From assembly GCA_029339505.1 (NCBI GenBank), contig JAQISU010000346.1:755001-819000 (forward strand): DNA of 64,000 nucleotides. Direction: 5' to 3'. Position numbers and translations under genes: made by a program. Shown piece after piece: positions 13,323 through 26,519 of this stretch (position 1 is its first letter; every line of letters starts with the position of its first letter). This stretch comes from Unio delphinus (taxonomy: Eukaryota > Mollusca > Bivalvia > Unionida > Unionidae). The notes under the pieces are model-generated. The model did no database searches, had not been told where the DNA came from, and saw only the letters and a program-made list of their open reading frames with translations.

Positions 13323-13545
13323 AGATTGTTAAAGGTTGTCTTTGAATTCTGTATCACATCTGTGTGGTGATAATGAGTCAATTGAAATTGTGTTATCAAG
13401 TTGATTTTTAATGGTTTGTACTTTGTCACGGAATAAATTTGCAAACATGTAAAGAAGGTCATCAGGAGAGAAGGTCGATGAAAGTGGTGTACAATTAGTT
13501 CTTTGACATCGACTTGCCAGAAAGATCAAAGAGCTCTGTTACAGC
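13323..13545 (-). mobile_element. Fragment of the non-LTR retrotransposon seen at 60.4-62.2 kb
   Basis: The minus-strand translation (TNCTPLSSTFSPDDL, FRDKVQTIKNQLDNTIS, DTEF) matches the stretch at 61097-61260 (IKCTPLLTAFSPVNL, DNEQTIRDKLDNTVS, DTEF). This is the region just before the reverse transcriptase in CR1/L2-like elements. Only about 200 bp remain. Confidence 0.75.
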
Positions 13546-13572
13546 TCTGACTTTCAGCGATCTTCATTTTAA

Positions 13573-14362
13573 AGCAGGTTGAATTTGCTGTATGAACTCT
13601 GTAGCACTCTTCTTAGCATGTTGAATTTGCTGTATGAACTATGTAGCACTCTTCTTAGCAGGCTGAATTTGCTGTATGAATTCTTCTTAGCAGGTTGAAT
13701 TTGCTGTATGAACTCTTCTTAGCAGGTTGAATTTACTGTATGAACTATTCTTAGCATGTTGAATTTGCTGTATGAACTATGTAGCACTCTTCTTAGCAGG
13801 TTGAATTTGCTGTATGAACTCCTCTTAGCAGGTTGAATTTGCTGTATAAACTCTTCTTAGCAGGTTGAATTTGCTGTATAAACTCTTCTTAGCAGGTTGA
13901 ATTTACTGTATGAATTCTTCTTAGCAGGTTGAATTTGCTGTATGAATTATGTAGCACTCTTCTTATCAGGTTGAATTTGCTGTATGAATTCTTCTTAGCA
14001 GGTTGAATTTACTGTATGAATTCCTCTTAGCAGGTTGAATTTGCTGTATAAACTCTTCTTAGCAGGTTGAATTTGCTGTATGAATTATTCTTAGCAGGTT
14101 GAATTTGCTATATGAACTCTTCTTAGCAGGTTGAATTTGCTGTATAAACTCTTCTTAGCAGGTTGAATTTTCTGTATGAATTCTTCTTAGCAGGTTGAAT
14201 TTGCTGTCTGAACTCCTCTTAGCAGGTTGAATTTGCTGTATGAACTCCTCTTAGCAGGTTGAATTTGCTGTATGAACTCCTCTTAGTAGGTTGAATTTGC
14301 TGTATAAACTCTTCTTAGCAGGTTGAATTTGCTGTATGAACTCCTCTTAGTAGGTTCATAAA
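13573..14362. repeat. About 32-bp minisatellite, 24 or more units
   Basis: The unit is TTCTTAGCAGGTTGAATTTG plus CTGTATGAACTC. Some units carry an extra ATGTAGCAC block before CTCTTC, so unit length varies. Confidence 0.93.
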
Positions 14363-14763
14363 GTTATTACTGAACAGTAAGATCAGATAATAGCCAACGA
14401 CTTTCAGTCGTGCGCCGTTCTCTTTCAGCAGCGACCATAATACTACACTACGACAGTGAACCACTTCTGAATTAATACTCTGCACTTGGTTGCTAAGGCA
14501 CGTTGTCAAGCATTGAATGCAAGTACCCATTAAAGTTGTTCAGCTATGGTAAGTTGTTATGTTTGCTTGGGTGTCATGCATCAGTTTGGTTCTGTTTATC
14601 ATAAGGAGGTTTTATTATCAAATCAAAATGGAGGATTAAAGACTAATACGTAATGAATTTGATTCAGAGGTGATCTGATTCAAACTCGTGGGACAACAAT
14701 AAAGAGTGTACACCATTATCATCAGGTCAATGAATAATCCAGTCTACAATGTAAAACCATATT

Positions 14764-15250
14764 ATGGCTACTAGGGCATAACCGACTTTTGATCCGGAAA
14801 TCGGATTCCACCGGATAGTATGACCTTCCGATTAATCGGAGTCGGACAAGGCAGGAACGACCGATTCGGATAATAAAAATAATAATGTTGAATTTTTATA
14901 GCACCGTGTCTAACACTGCGTGTCATTCGATAGTACGTTAATAAAGTTAAATAAGAAGTCAGAAAAGTCCAATATGGTCAACACAACCACGCTGTGAGAC
15001 AATCTATTTGAACTGGCGGGTGAAAACCGGAAATGAAGCCGGATATGGTAAAGTACTATGCAACATGCTAGACACGGCAAAACCAGATACCAGAAATCCG
15101 GAAACGGAAGATTAAATTTTTTAGAAAAAAAATACGGATTTAGCATTTCCGATTAATTGAATCGTATCCGGAATCGGAAAAATTTCATGCCCTAAATCCG
15201 GAATCGGAAATCGGTAGAAAAATGCTAATCGGTTATGCCCTAATGGCTAC
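14764..15250. mobile_element. Non-autonomous hAT-like MITE with 8-bp duplications
   Basis: The element is 14772-15242 (471 bp), with 14-bp perfect terminal inverted repeats TAGGGCATAACCGA / TCGGTTATGCCCTA. Perfect 8-bp duplications ATGGCTAC lie at 14764-14771 and 15243-15250. Inside are many CCGGAATCGG-like sub-repeats in both orientations and no protein. Duplication length and ends fit hAT mobilisation, but by a different family from the element at 7180. Confidence 0.9.
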
Positions 15251-17120
15251 CTGACTCGGGATGAAAATGTGTATGAAATCAAAGAGTTTTGGTGTGGATG
15301 GGTTCTTATGACTGTCAAAGTAAAAGTTGAAATCTCCAAGAATAATTAGGTTCACTCCTTCGAATGTTGATATTCAAAGATGGGAGGAAACAACACGCAA
15401 ACTATGTGCGGCTATTTAATGCAATTAATAAAGGTCTATCATATCATAGACGGGTATACTGACTGGTATCACATAATGGCTTCATGCCTAAGAACAGTCT
15501 AGACTGAAATAATTATCTCCTTTCGAAATGAAGTTAATAAAGAACCACAAATAGAACAGAATATGCACGAAGACCACAATGGCGTAGACGAAAAAGGATA
15601 ATGATAACATATATCTACAGCACACCATATGGGAGCAGATGATTCAAACCTACAAGGTGGAGGGAGGCAACCATTACTGAAGATAATTGTATTTTATAAT
15701 GAGATCAGGGCATAAACTGAAGTTGCAATGTTCAAATCACTTGCGCATGTGGGTAATAATACAACGAACTCGACAAATTATCTCTCCATCATATAGCTGA
15801 ACACAATCTTTAATCAGAATTAACAAGCACCGAAAGAAACACTATACAAGGCAAAAATTAATTATGACTTTTCCGATTGCAAAATAATGTCATAGATGTA
15901 GTTAATACGTCGATATGTAACTGATATGATCTGTTCACAGGCAGTCGATAAAGTGCGTGTAATGTAATTCACCTGCCATAAATAATTGGACAGTTTCACT
16001 TGCTAGCCAACTTCGTTTATCGATTTATTTACACCATTTGGAATCGATGACAGTAATGATATTAAAAAAGAACCCACCTTAAAGGAACATATGGATGGCA
16101 AAGGTTAATGTATGGAATAAAGTGAGGTGTATTTGCCCCAATAATCATACATAATTCCGGAATATCAAATAAAGCAAACCCTTTAAATAGGCAAGAAGGT
16201 CGAGGCAATGCGGATGGCATTAGGTTTACAATAACTATGTCCGTGTCGCGTGCCTTTCTGTTGTTTTAGTTTGATTCAATTACTATATGTTCCTGTTAGT
16301 GTAATATGCTATAAGCCTAACTTTAAAAAAACGACAATTGTTGACAGCATGGACTAAATTATTTTCATGAAATGCACTCTTAGCAAGTTCAGATCAGCGT
16401 CTCAACTTCCCATAATTGAATTTGTTCACAGGAAACGGAAGACATGACAGGCATAAAGGACCTTTACGAAACTTGCGCATGCCCATACACATATTTTCTA
16501 ATGTATCCAAATAGAGAAGACATTTTGCAGTAATATCTTGCAATCAAATTACACACACAAATGTGAACAAATCAAAGTAGTAGTTTCTTAGATGTTATTA
16601 AAAACATAATATGTTCATTTTAGTTCAGGTTTTGGGCGAATTTTTTACACGGTATGATGAACATATTGTGTTATGTAACAAGATGTAATACTCAATTCAG
16701 GCACAGGGACTACAGGAGTCACGCGTATGTCCATGCACAAACTTAAAATCAGGCTACAATTTCTAAAGCATAAAATTAGACCTACATCTTGAAAAACTTA
16801 TTGAAAGTTTACTGTTACACAAATAATTAGATACTCGCCCAAATATTTATAATCTAACTTCTGTTAAATCAAAGTTATTGGTCATATCTTAAGAAAATTT
16901 GAAACACTATCATGTGTTCAAATTTTGCCCTCAAATTATTTTCTCTATTTCGTTTAGTCTAAGCTGATAGCCCTCCCCCCCCCCCCTCCATGACCATTCG
17001 TATTTAGATAAATAAGGTGGTAAGCACGCTTTATTTACATTGTTTATTTTTTTTTTAAAAATGTATGATGAATTGAAAACAGAAAATTAAAATGTTTCTT
17101 CATGATGATGCCAGGCCTCA
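15251..17120. other. Host DNA, nothing recognised
   Basis: AT-rich, with a C run near 16974-16986. No open frame of note. Confidence 0.5.
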
Positions 17121-17124
17121 TCAG

Positions 17125-17590
17125 AGGAAGCTGCGATATTTGGTTCCATAGGAACCTGCTGTATATCGATACATAGGAAGCTGCGGTATGTCGTTCCATA
17201 GGAAGCTGCGATATGTGGTTCCATGGGAAGCTGCGGTATATCGTTCCATAGGAAGCTCTGGTATGTCGTTCCATAGGAAGCTGTGGTATGTCGTTCCATA
17301 GGAAGCTGCGATATGTGGTTCCATAGGAAGCTGCGGTATATCGTTCCATAGGAAGCTCTGGTATGTCGTTCTATAGGAAGCTGCGGTATATCGTTCCATA
17401 GGAAGCTCTGGTATGTCGTTCCATAGGAAGCTGTGGTATGTCGTTCCATAGGAAGCTGTGGTATGTCGTTCCATGGGAAGCTGCGGTATATCGTTCCATA
17501 GGAAGCTCTGGTATGTCGTTCCATAGGAAGCTGTGGTATGTCGTTCCATAGGAAGCTGTGGTATGTCGTTCCATAGGAAGCTGTGTTATG
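17125..17590. repeat. 25-bp minisatellite, about 18 units
   Basis: The unit is GGAAGCTGCGGTATGTCGTT plus CCATA. Since 25 is not a multiple of 3 and lacks stops on the minus strand, it creates three overlapping minus-strand frames (MERHTTASYGTTYQSFLWND-like). I treat these as artefacts. Confidence 0.93.
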
Positions 17591-19295
17591 TGGTTACAGG
17601 CAACTAATTATTTTATGAGCAACTGAACCAGTCCAATTGTTGGAGTATGAACTTAAAAAAAGAAAGTAGATGATTGGCTGATGATAATTTTTTTTTTAAA
17701 ATGACAATTATTTTAAAACAATTTAGAATTTTTTACAAATTATACCCATTAGCAGGATCTTGAACCCAAAACAACTAATTCTTGTCGCCGCACGGTTAAT
17801 ACTGCATGTAATCGCGGATATCTCACCGGACTGAGTTTTATATTGGGCAATGGGCATACGCAATAATTTTTTTGTGTGATGCTGTTAAAGATGAGACTTG
17901 CAGTAAATTATGTCGTCGTTTTATGAGTTTCCTCTTGAATAGATCAGTCATAAGATAAAACCGTGATTTTCCAATCTTATCAAACAAGTATAGTAATGTA
18001 AAATAGTTTGGAGTATGCGCATTTGGTAATAGCATCCCGTTTTAAGGAATTCTTAGATTTTTGTGATTACTTGTCTGATTATTGGAATTCGGTGCACTGA
18101 AACTACTCCTTTGCCCGAAACAAATAACCAAATACTAGGAGCAAACGTCACGGAGTAAAGTGTGAGTGAGTTTCTATGATTCAATGGTTCACTAGCAGTG
18201 AATTTAGGTCAAAACCAAATGAGCGTCCCTGTTGTAACTTAACTCATTATTAAAATCTAGTGGTGTACATTGGAGGTGTGACTGAAGTGTCAGTATTTAC
18301 GGTAGGAAACCTGTAAATTACACAAAAGAATAAATAAGAAGCACTCGGCAGATGTCGTTTATGTCGCAATGGTGGCAAATAAGATGCTGTAGAAAGGGCG
18401 AAATGTGTATCGAAACCATGGATACGGTGGCGTAGCTAAAATTGTTCCCTATGTTAGGGAATAGTGTCATAGTTTCTACGGGGTGAAATGCTGGCGGTAC
18501 GGAAACCTAACGAAGAGAAACCATGCCGATGTGTGGTTGATATATACTTGACAGGTTGTGTGATAAGTGGTCTTGCATTGATTAACGTGAAATTTATGTA
18601 TTGAACGAACAGGTCGGACTTTCTAAAGTCTTTGGAAATTTGGATAAACTTATGACTTTTAGCGGGAATAAGGTTTGACAACCGCTCGGTCAAGTAAAGA
18701 CCCCTGGCTTGTAACAGTAATTTGCCCATATATTAGTGTTACGGTCTATGGGAGCTGAATTAGTTGACTTTGTCCCATAGGGGTCGCTGCGTTATAAGTG
18801 TGAGACTTGTGCGACCACATCCCCACCCTCCACCCATAATTAAGACTTTAGAGATCTGTGTCTCGTTTGGAAAAAAAAACGAACCAGAAGACATTTGACA
18901 CTGTCAAAGGGTATAATTTAACCATTTAAATTTGAAATCCAGAATGAAGAAGTACATTCAGTTTACAGCTGTGACACCTGTTTTCCGTGCGAGTTGATAG
19001 ATACTGGTTAAACTTCAATTGATATTTCCACGATAAAACTTACTGGTCATGACTCAACGTCTGAAGTATGATTTCCCAGTAAATGTAACGTATTTATCAG
19101 AATATTGCATCTCACTGCTTACGACTAATGACAGGAATGATAGAGAATTCTGATGCTATGTATCTGTTTGGAATGAATAAAGCATAGTAGACGTTTTGAA
19201 TAACTAACACATTAGATGTGTGAGCAGGAAAATGGGACGGACGTTAGCATTTTACATAGACATAGAACATAAAAAGATGAAGGAACTATTTACTG
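17591..19295. other. Host DNA, nothing recognised
   Basis: No domain, repeat or splice pattern seen. The minus-strand frames at 17838-18035 and 18454-18729 are short and match nothing I know. Confidence 0.45.
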
Positions 19296-19597
19296 ACCTC
19301 TCCAGTGGTATGATGGTTAGAACGTTCGCCTCGGATGCAGGAAGTCGCGGGTATGAAGCCCGGCCGAGTCATACAAAAGACTCATAAAAGACTCATAAAA
19401 ACAAACAGCTGTCTCGCTAGGCGCTCAGAATTAAGAGTCTAGTGCTAGGACTGGCCGTTCAGGTGTCAGGATAATGAGACTAGGTGGGACATCATGATAC
19501 ATGTCCGTGACATGATGCCCTAGTGCTAGACATCTCTATATACTCCCACACTTCAGACATCGTAGCAATCTGACTGATTTTTTAAAAATAAATATAA

Positions 19598-19647
<50 letters not shown>
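19296..19647 (+). mobile_element. tRNA-derived SINE copy 3, most complete, with (CA)n tail
   Basis: The head at 19296-19375 is tRNA-like (TGGTATGATGGTTAGAACG as A box, GCGGGTATGAAGCC as a decayed B box). The body shared with copies 1 and 2 follows, and then a (CA)n tail at about 19599-19646. This is the longest copy in the window. Confidence 0.82.
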
Positions 19648-19650
<3 letters not shown>

Positions 19651-20348
19651 ATTTAGTTAAATAAAATCACAGCCGCGTCTCTTCGACATATTGATGGAAT
19701 CAACCAAGTAAAAGATTTTGCGTCTGAACATTCGTGCTTTATGTCATCTTGAATCTTTTAATAGAATATAATCAATACGGAAATTATGTTCTGCAGATTG
19801 ATATTAAAAATGGCTCTGAAATGAACATTACGATTCCATTAAGCAAATAAATATGTTGAAGTATCGTTAAGGGTAAACAATTTAAATCCGCGATCTGATT
19901 ATGGCCTGAAGACTGTTATCTGCTGCCAAGAAATGAATTTCCCTAGCATATGTACCGCTTCCTTCATCGAAGAAACTGCTGCCCAATATTAAACGTTTTA
20001 TCTCTGTAATGATGGTTTAACCAGTCAAGCTGGACTGAATTCCTGATGATAGTCTAAGCAATCGAATTGTGAATGGTTGAATGCTTTTTATGTACTCTAT
20101 TGAACACACGAAAATTGAGAGTTAGATTTTGTATCATCACACGTAAAAATGTATATATAGCGGCTTTTTCATTCTATTCTTGAATATATAATGTGCTTAT
20201 CATTTGAACAAATCTAACTTTGTATCATATCAATTATCTAAAAAGCACTCGATTCTTACGATAATAAAAAAAATCAAAATAGTGTGGATGCATTTAATCC
20301 ATTTGAATGTTACTAATTACGAGCCATTTTAGACTCCTATAATGTGAG

Positions 20349-20352
<4 letters not shown>
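19648..20352. other. Host DNA, nothing recognised
   Basis: No feature seen. Confidence 0.5.
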
Positions 20353-21460
<1,108 letters not shown>

Positions 21461-21461
21461 T

Positions 21462-22135
21462 TGGCACGAATTGAGAGCACAGATTAATTTCACTAATTGA
21501 GAACACAGATTAATTTCACTAATTGAGAACACAGATTAATTTCACTCATTGAGAACACAGATTAATTTCACTAATTGAGAACACAGATTAATTTCACTCA
21601 TTGAGAACACAGATTAATTTCACTAATTGAGAGCACAGATTAATTTCACTCATTGAGAACACAGATTAATTTCACTAATTGAGAACACAGATTAATTTCA
21701 CTAATTGAGAACACAGATTAATTTCACTCATTGAGAACACAGATTAATTTCACTAATTGAGAACACAGATTAATTTCACTCATTGAGAACACAGATTAAT
21801 TTCACTAATTGAGAACACAGATTAATTTCACTCATTGAGAACACAGATTAATTTCACTAATTGAGAACACAGATTAATTTCACTCATTGAGAACACAGAT
21901 TAATTTCACTAATTGAGAGCACAGATTAATTTCACTCATTGAGAACACAGATTAATTTCACTAATTGAGAACACAGATTAATTTCACTCATTGAGAACAC
22001 AGATTAATTTCACTAATTGAGAACACAGATTAATTTCACTCATTGAGAACACAGATTAATTTCACTAATTGAGAACACAGATTAATTTCACTCATTGAGA
22101 ACACAGATTAATTTCACTAATTGAGAACACAGATT
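21462..22135. repeat. 26-bp minisatellite with alternating two-unit order
   Basis: The unit is TTGAGAACACAGATTAATTT plus CACTAA or CACTCA. For most of the array the A and C forms strictly alternate, giving a 52-bp higher-order repeat. A rarer GAGAGC form marks a few units. Confidence 0.95.
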
Positions 22136-22171
22136 CCTATCACAAACTGAGAATACAGTTTTATAGCACTA

Positions 22172-22180
22172 AGAACACAG

Positions 22181-22269
<89 letters not shown>
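22172..22269. repeat. (TA)n microsatellite
   Basis: Uninterrupted TA tract just after the 26-bp array. Confidence 0.95.
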
Positions 22270-22271
<2 letters not shown>

Positions 22272-22552
22272 TCGCATAAAATTACTAGTACTACCAGTAT
22301 TTGTATTTTTTCGTAGCTTTTTTACGTTTGTTTTTCTAAATGGAAAAGAAACACAATAAACGCATATTCAAAAAGCACGTACTTTGCCTAAATGCGTAAA
22401 ACTTTCAATATCAAAAATGCCAGTTCCTCGGAAGCATGTTAAATGTATAATCATTCATATACTTGACAGGAAATTGAATGCTCTTTCATGATAAATAAAT
22501 TTGCAATCATTAATTTTTTTCTCGCTCCAAATTTCATTTTTGTTTTGATAAC

Positions 22553-22702
22553 ACCTGCATGCATGCATGCACGCATGTCAGCCATGGAGGATATCTCATT
22601 CTGCATGTATGAAAATTAGCCATGGAGGATATCTCACTCTGCATGCAAGAACATCAACCATGGAGGATATCTCACTCTGCATGCATGTACATCATCCATG
22701 GA
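22553..22702. repeat. About 42-bp tandem repeat, 3-4 units
   Basis: Units share CCATGGAGGATATCTCA(C/T)T plus CTGCATG and are preceded by CATGCATGCATGC, so palindromic 6-mers (CCATGG, GATATC, GCATGC) recur. Confidence 0.85.
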
Positions 22703-22817
22703 AATAGAACGAATGACAAACCCATCGAATAAAAATGATTTGAAATTCGATAAAAGTTTATCAATCATTTAAGAAAGATATGTTACAACGCTGACTTTCT
22801 GATAACTCAATAATTAT

Positions 22818-22996
22818 TTAAATTGTAATATATGTAGGCTGATATAGAACTATTTGATTAGTCGTGAATTTCTTTGTTCTCTGAAATAGCTTTTCAATGA
22901 ATTTCATTATTTCCTTCAATGTAGTTATTTCAGATAACAAAGAAATTCACGACTAATCAAATAGTTCTATATCAGCCAACATATATTACAATTTAA
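22818..22996. mobile_element. Long hairpin (fold-back or MITE-like element)
   Basis: About 70 bases at 22821-22891 recur inverted at 22927-22994 with three or so mismatches, around a 35-base centre. Size and layout resemble the hairpin at 4038-4229, but the sequence is unrelated. No clear target duplication. Confidence 0.7.
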
Positions 22997-23670
22997 TTTA
23001 AATGTAGCTATTTTCATGAAAGTAATTAGCTTACAATGGATTAATTTGTGTTCCTTTATCCTAATTGACATCATAACTCCCCAATTATGTCAACATTCGT
23101 GTGTTGTTGTATAAACTTGTTCCTATTCGAATACTGACTAATAACCGGAGTTAAATTGCAATTGCTGTGGGGAAAAACGTGATGTCAGCCACGGCTGATG
23201 TACAATGCCTACACTCCTCATTTTCAAGGGTCCAGTACTTGGTTCTGTGTAGCTGTACAATAAAATTAAATGATATTGGCATGTAATTTCCGCAATGCGT
23301 TATTTAGACGCATGAGCATTGATTTTTTCTAACGTCACCCCAAAAACTTCGCCTTTCCTTTTTCAATTTCTTAACTGCGTTCATCTAAAGAAAAATGAAA
23401 TTAAATGCCGTTGGCATGTAAATCCCATACGTTTTAATGGACTAGGTTGGCACGTAAATGCAATATGTTTTAATGGACAAGGCTGGCATGTAAATTCCAT
23501 AAATTGTAAGAGACCGGTCTGCAATCATTGATTTTCTTAATCTCCTTGTTCTATCCTGTCAAGCCATCTCTTTATCCTTAAGATGCAATGGCGTGAGGCA
23601 TGATTCATTACCTCATTCTTAATTACATGACACATTATTGACAATCTAGTGATAATAATTTAGATCAGAA
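22997..23670. other. Host DNA with a short 36-bp tandem repeat
   Basis: About three units containing GGCATGTAAAT and TTTTAATGGAC lie at roughly 23408-23500. The rest is unrecognised. Confidence 0.55.
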
Positions 23671-23671
23671 A

Positions 23672-23758
<87 letters not shown>

Positions 23759-23897
23759 GACGTCAGATTACTAGTTGTGTTGAGCTCGTTACTCCGAGGA
23801 AGAAGTAGATAGTACTTTTCTCCGAGAAAGGTATCCGGGACCAGGGACTTGTGTTACTGGGAGACGTAGACGTAATACGACCCATAATAACCACTTG

Positions 23898-23967
<70 letters not shown>
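23672..23967. repeat. Microsatellites (CA)n(TA)n and (GA)n
   Basis: (CA)n at 23674-23710, (TA)n at 23711-23756, and (GA)n at 23901-23967. Spanning reading frames are artefacts. Confidence 0.95.
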
Positions 23968-23971
<4 letters not shown>

Positions 23972-26177
23972 ATTCAACCCAGCCTACTACTGGTGTTGAA
24001 TCTGAAGTGACCGCAGCAAAGTCGTCTGAGTTCGAAACCTCAATCGATTTTATGAAGAAATTTGTCATATCTGTGGAAACGGTATGCGAGTTACATTTTT
24101 AAATGACCTTTGGTAATTATTTTACTAAAAGGAGTGTATCTTTCAAATGTCTTACATTATTTAATTTTGCTTATCTAATTGATTGAACTATTATATTTTA
24201 TGTACGGAGTTTTTTTATTTGAATTAAATATGAACAGCTCGTTGCAATATCTGGAATTAAGCTATTCATTTTCTTTATCAGTATAAGAAGATATTAATTT
24301 TGACCACTAATTTGTGATCACCTCATCCGGCAAACAAAGAAAATCATGTCTTTGGGACTAACTGAACTGGTGGGCTGATGTACAACTTTATAACATAAAG
24401 GCATCGCCTGATGGCAGACATATAAAATAAAAGCCAGTTGAATACAAATTTTGGTATGACAAGTTATTTTTTTCATCTTGAATAACTCCTGTATAATGTC
24501 TAACAGTAATTTACATGCCTTGTCATCATACGGAGTGCCAAAATTACCTCTGATTACTCCCCCCCCTCCCCCCATTATCCATTTTAACAGAGAACTCTGT
24601 ATATCATACGATAAAAGAGAGAAGGTAAGTAACTTCCAAAACGTTCATTTCACGCATGACCCTTGATCCCTTTCTGCTTTATCCATCTTTGAAGGCACAC
24701 GATCATTATGTATGGTTTTGTTTTGCTCCTGAGATAATTGTCTATTCGTCAAACCATCACTGACGTATCTGCGTTGCACTAAACTGAAGCTACCGTCACC
24801 GAGACGGACGAATAGCACGAGCTATACCTGCCAGGAGAAAGTTGCAACATCATGAACCAGATGCATGGATGTTATTTAAGTATTACCTTTTGGGCCAATC
24901 TTATTTCGCTGCTGACGTGCGTGCCACATAGTCAGGATATTTTGAAAATTAGAATAACTTATAGTCAATTTGCAGAAGTGCGCATCGTTGTCCTGGCAGG
25001 CAAAATTCTCGCTATTCGTACGTGTCGTTGCCAGTAACTTCAAAGTTTTACCCCCACTGATTGTATTGACCTGTTTTGTTATAAAAATATTAAACGTTAC
25101 ACAATACTGTGAATAAGTAAAGTTTAGTTGTGACAGTGTCACATAATATTTGTTAAGATTAAATAAATACAACTCCACTGCCAATGTGGAATGGAGACAT
25201 AACTAAAGGAATGAATTTCTTTGGCTGTTAGTAAAACGCAGCCAAAGTGAACAAGTCAGTTTTTTTTATGAATATCGAGATTATTCATAAGCGGTCGTTA
25301 ATTGGTGAGTGTAAACATAAAAACAAAAAATAAAACACGAAAGTTTCCATAGTGAAAACGCTGATACGGTACGCTCAATTTCATTACTCCGTTTCCGGGG
25401 CAGGGCGCTGATGTAAAACATAAGCTGTCTCACAGGAGCGTCAACTTCATGCATATGTTCAGAAATAAACACTTGCTAATCGTTTATTATTTTTAAAAAA
25501 AAATTATATTTCTGATAAGTAAAGTAACTACCATATATTTCGTATGTAAATACATGAAATTACATCGATTATTAATCGTATTTTGATTGATACCCAAATG
25601 TGGATACACTCGGTTAGTATGGAGCAGATGAGTTGAATAATCCACTTTGAGTGCATTAGAATTTCTATCACTTCGAATGAACACAATGGATTATGGAAAG
25701 ACGGCACATCTTATTTCTCTACTCAGGATAATTTCACTCTTCTTTGCACCTAGAGTAATTGCGTGTTTTTTGCCAGTACCCATATGATGTAAATGTAAGT
25801 AGTTTGGTGCGGCTCGAACAAAGTATAAATAAAATATGATACTGATACATTGTTACGTCCACACTGACACACTTCGTTGTTGTGCACGCATTTTCATTTA
25901 GGAATATAATGCAAGTTTCATTCTTGTATCAATCTTCGCCCGATCGCCAGAAAGTCATTAAAGCCATTAAAGCCCGAGCCCAAAGGACAATGGTTTCAAC
26001 ACCAGAGAGAGATGTGGAGAATGTTGAAAAAAGAAAAACGCATGATCGCTGCTCTTACAAATAATTATTCTAAAAATCTTTTGAGATGCAGTTTGAAGTC
26101 CCCGTAGTGAAGACGGCTATTCGGTACTATGGCTTTATGCAATACTTGTCTGATATGGCCAGCGTAGTCATATGCTG

Positions 26178-26179
<2 letters not shown>
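23968..26179. other. Host DNA, nothing recognised
   Basis: Only short open frames, such as 24852-25037 and 25882-26064, none with a recognisable domain. Confidence 0.5.

Positions 26180-26269
<90 letters not shown>
26180..26269. repeat. (TA)n microsatellite
   Basis: Uninterrupted TA tract. Confidence 0.95.
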
Positions 26270-26271
<2 letters not shown>

Positions 26272-26519
26272 GTTTCTATTGCAGAGTCACGTGCTTAAGG
26301 GTACGTGCTGTTCGGAGAAAACATAAGTTTATAACATAGCATATTGGGACTTGGTGACTGTTAAATCAATGTATCCGTCAATGTCGTGCACGCGTTTTTA
26401 TGTATGAAATACACAAAAATATAAATGTGCAGAAAAAATGAAGAATGTTGAAACAGAAACCAGAAGAGCAAAATTTAGTTTTTATTGAATCTCTAACACA
26501 ATGCTTTCCCTTAACTACA

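Noticed and set aside
17044..17574. Overlapping minus-strand frames with 25-residue repeats
   Set aside because: A 25-bp tandem repeat without stops opens three frames; there is no independent coding signal.
21462..22135. Regular repeats resembling a CRISPR array
   Set aside because: Units are contiguous, with no unique spacers, and the DNA is animal nuclear. It is a minisatellite.
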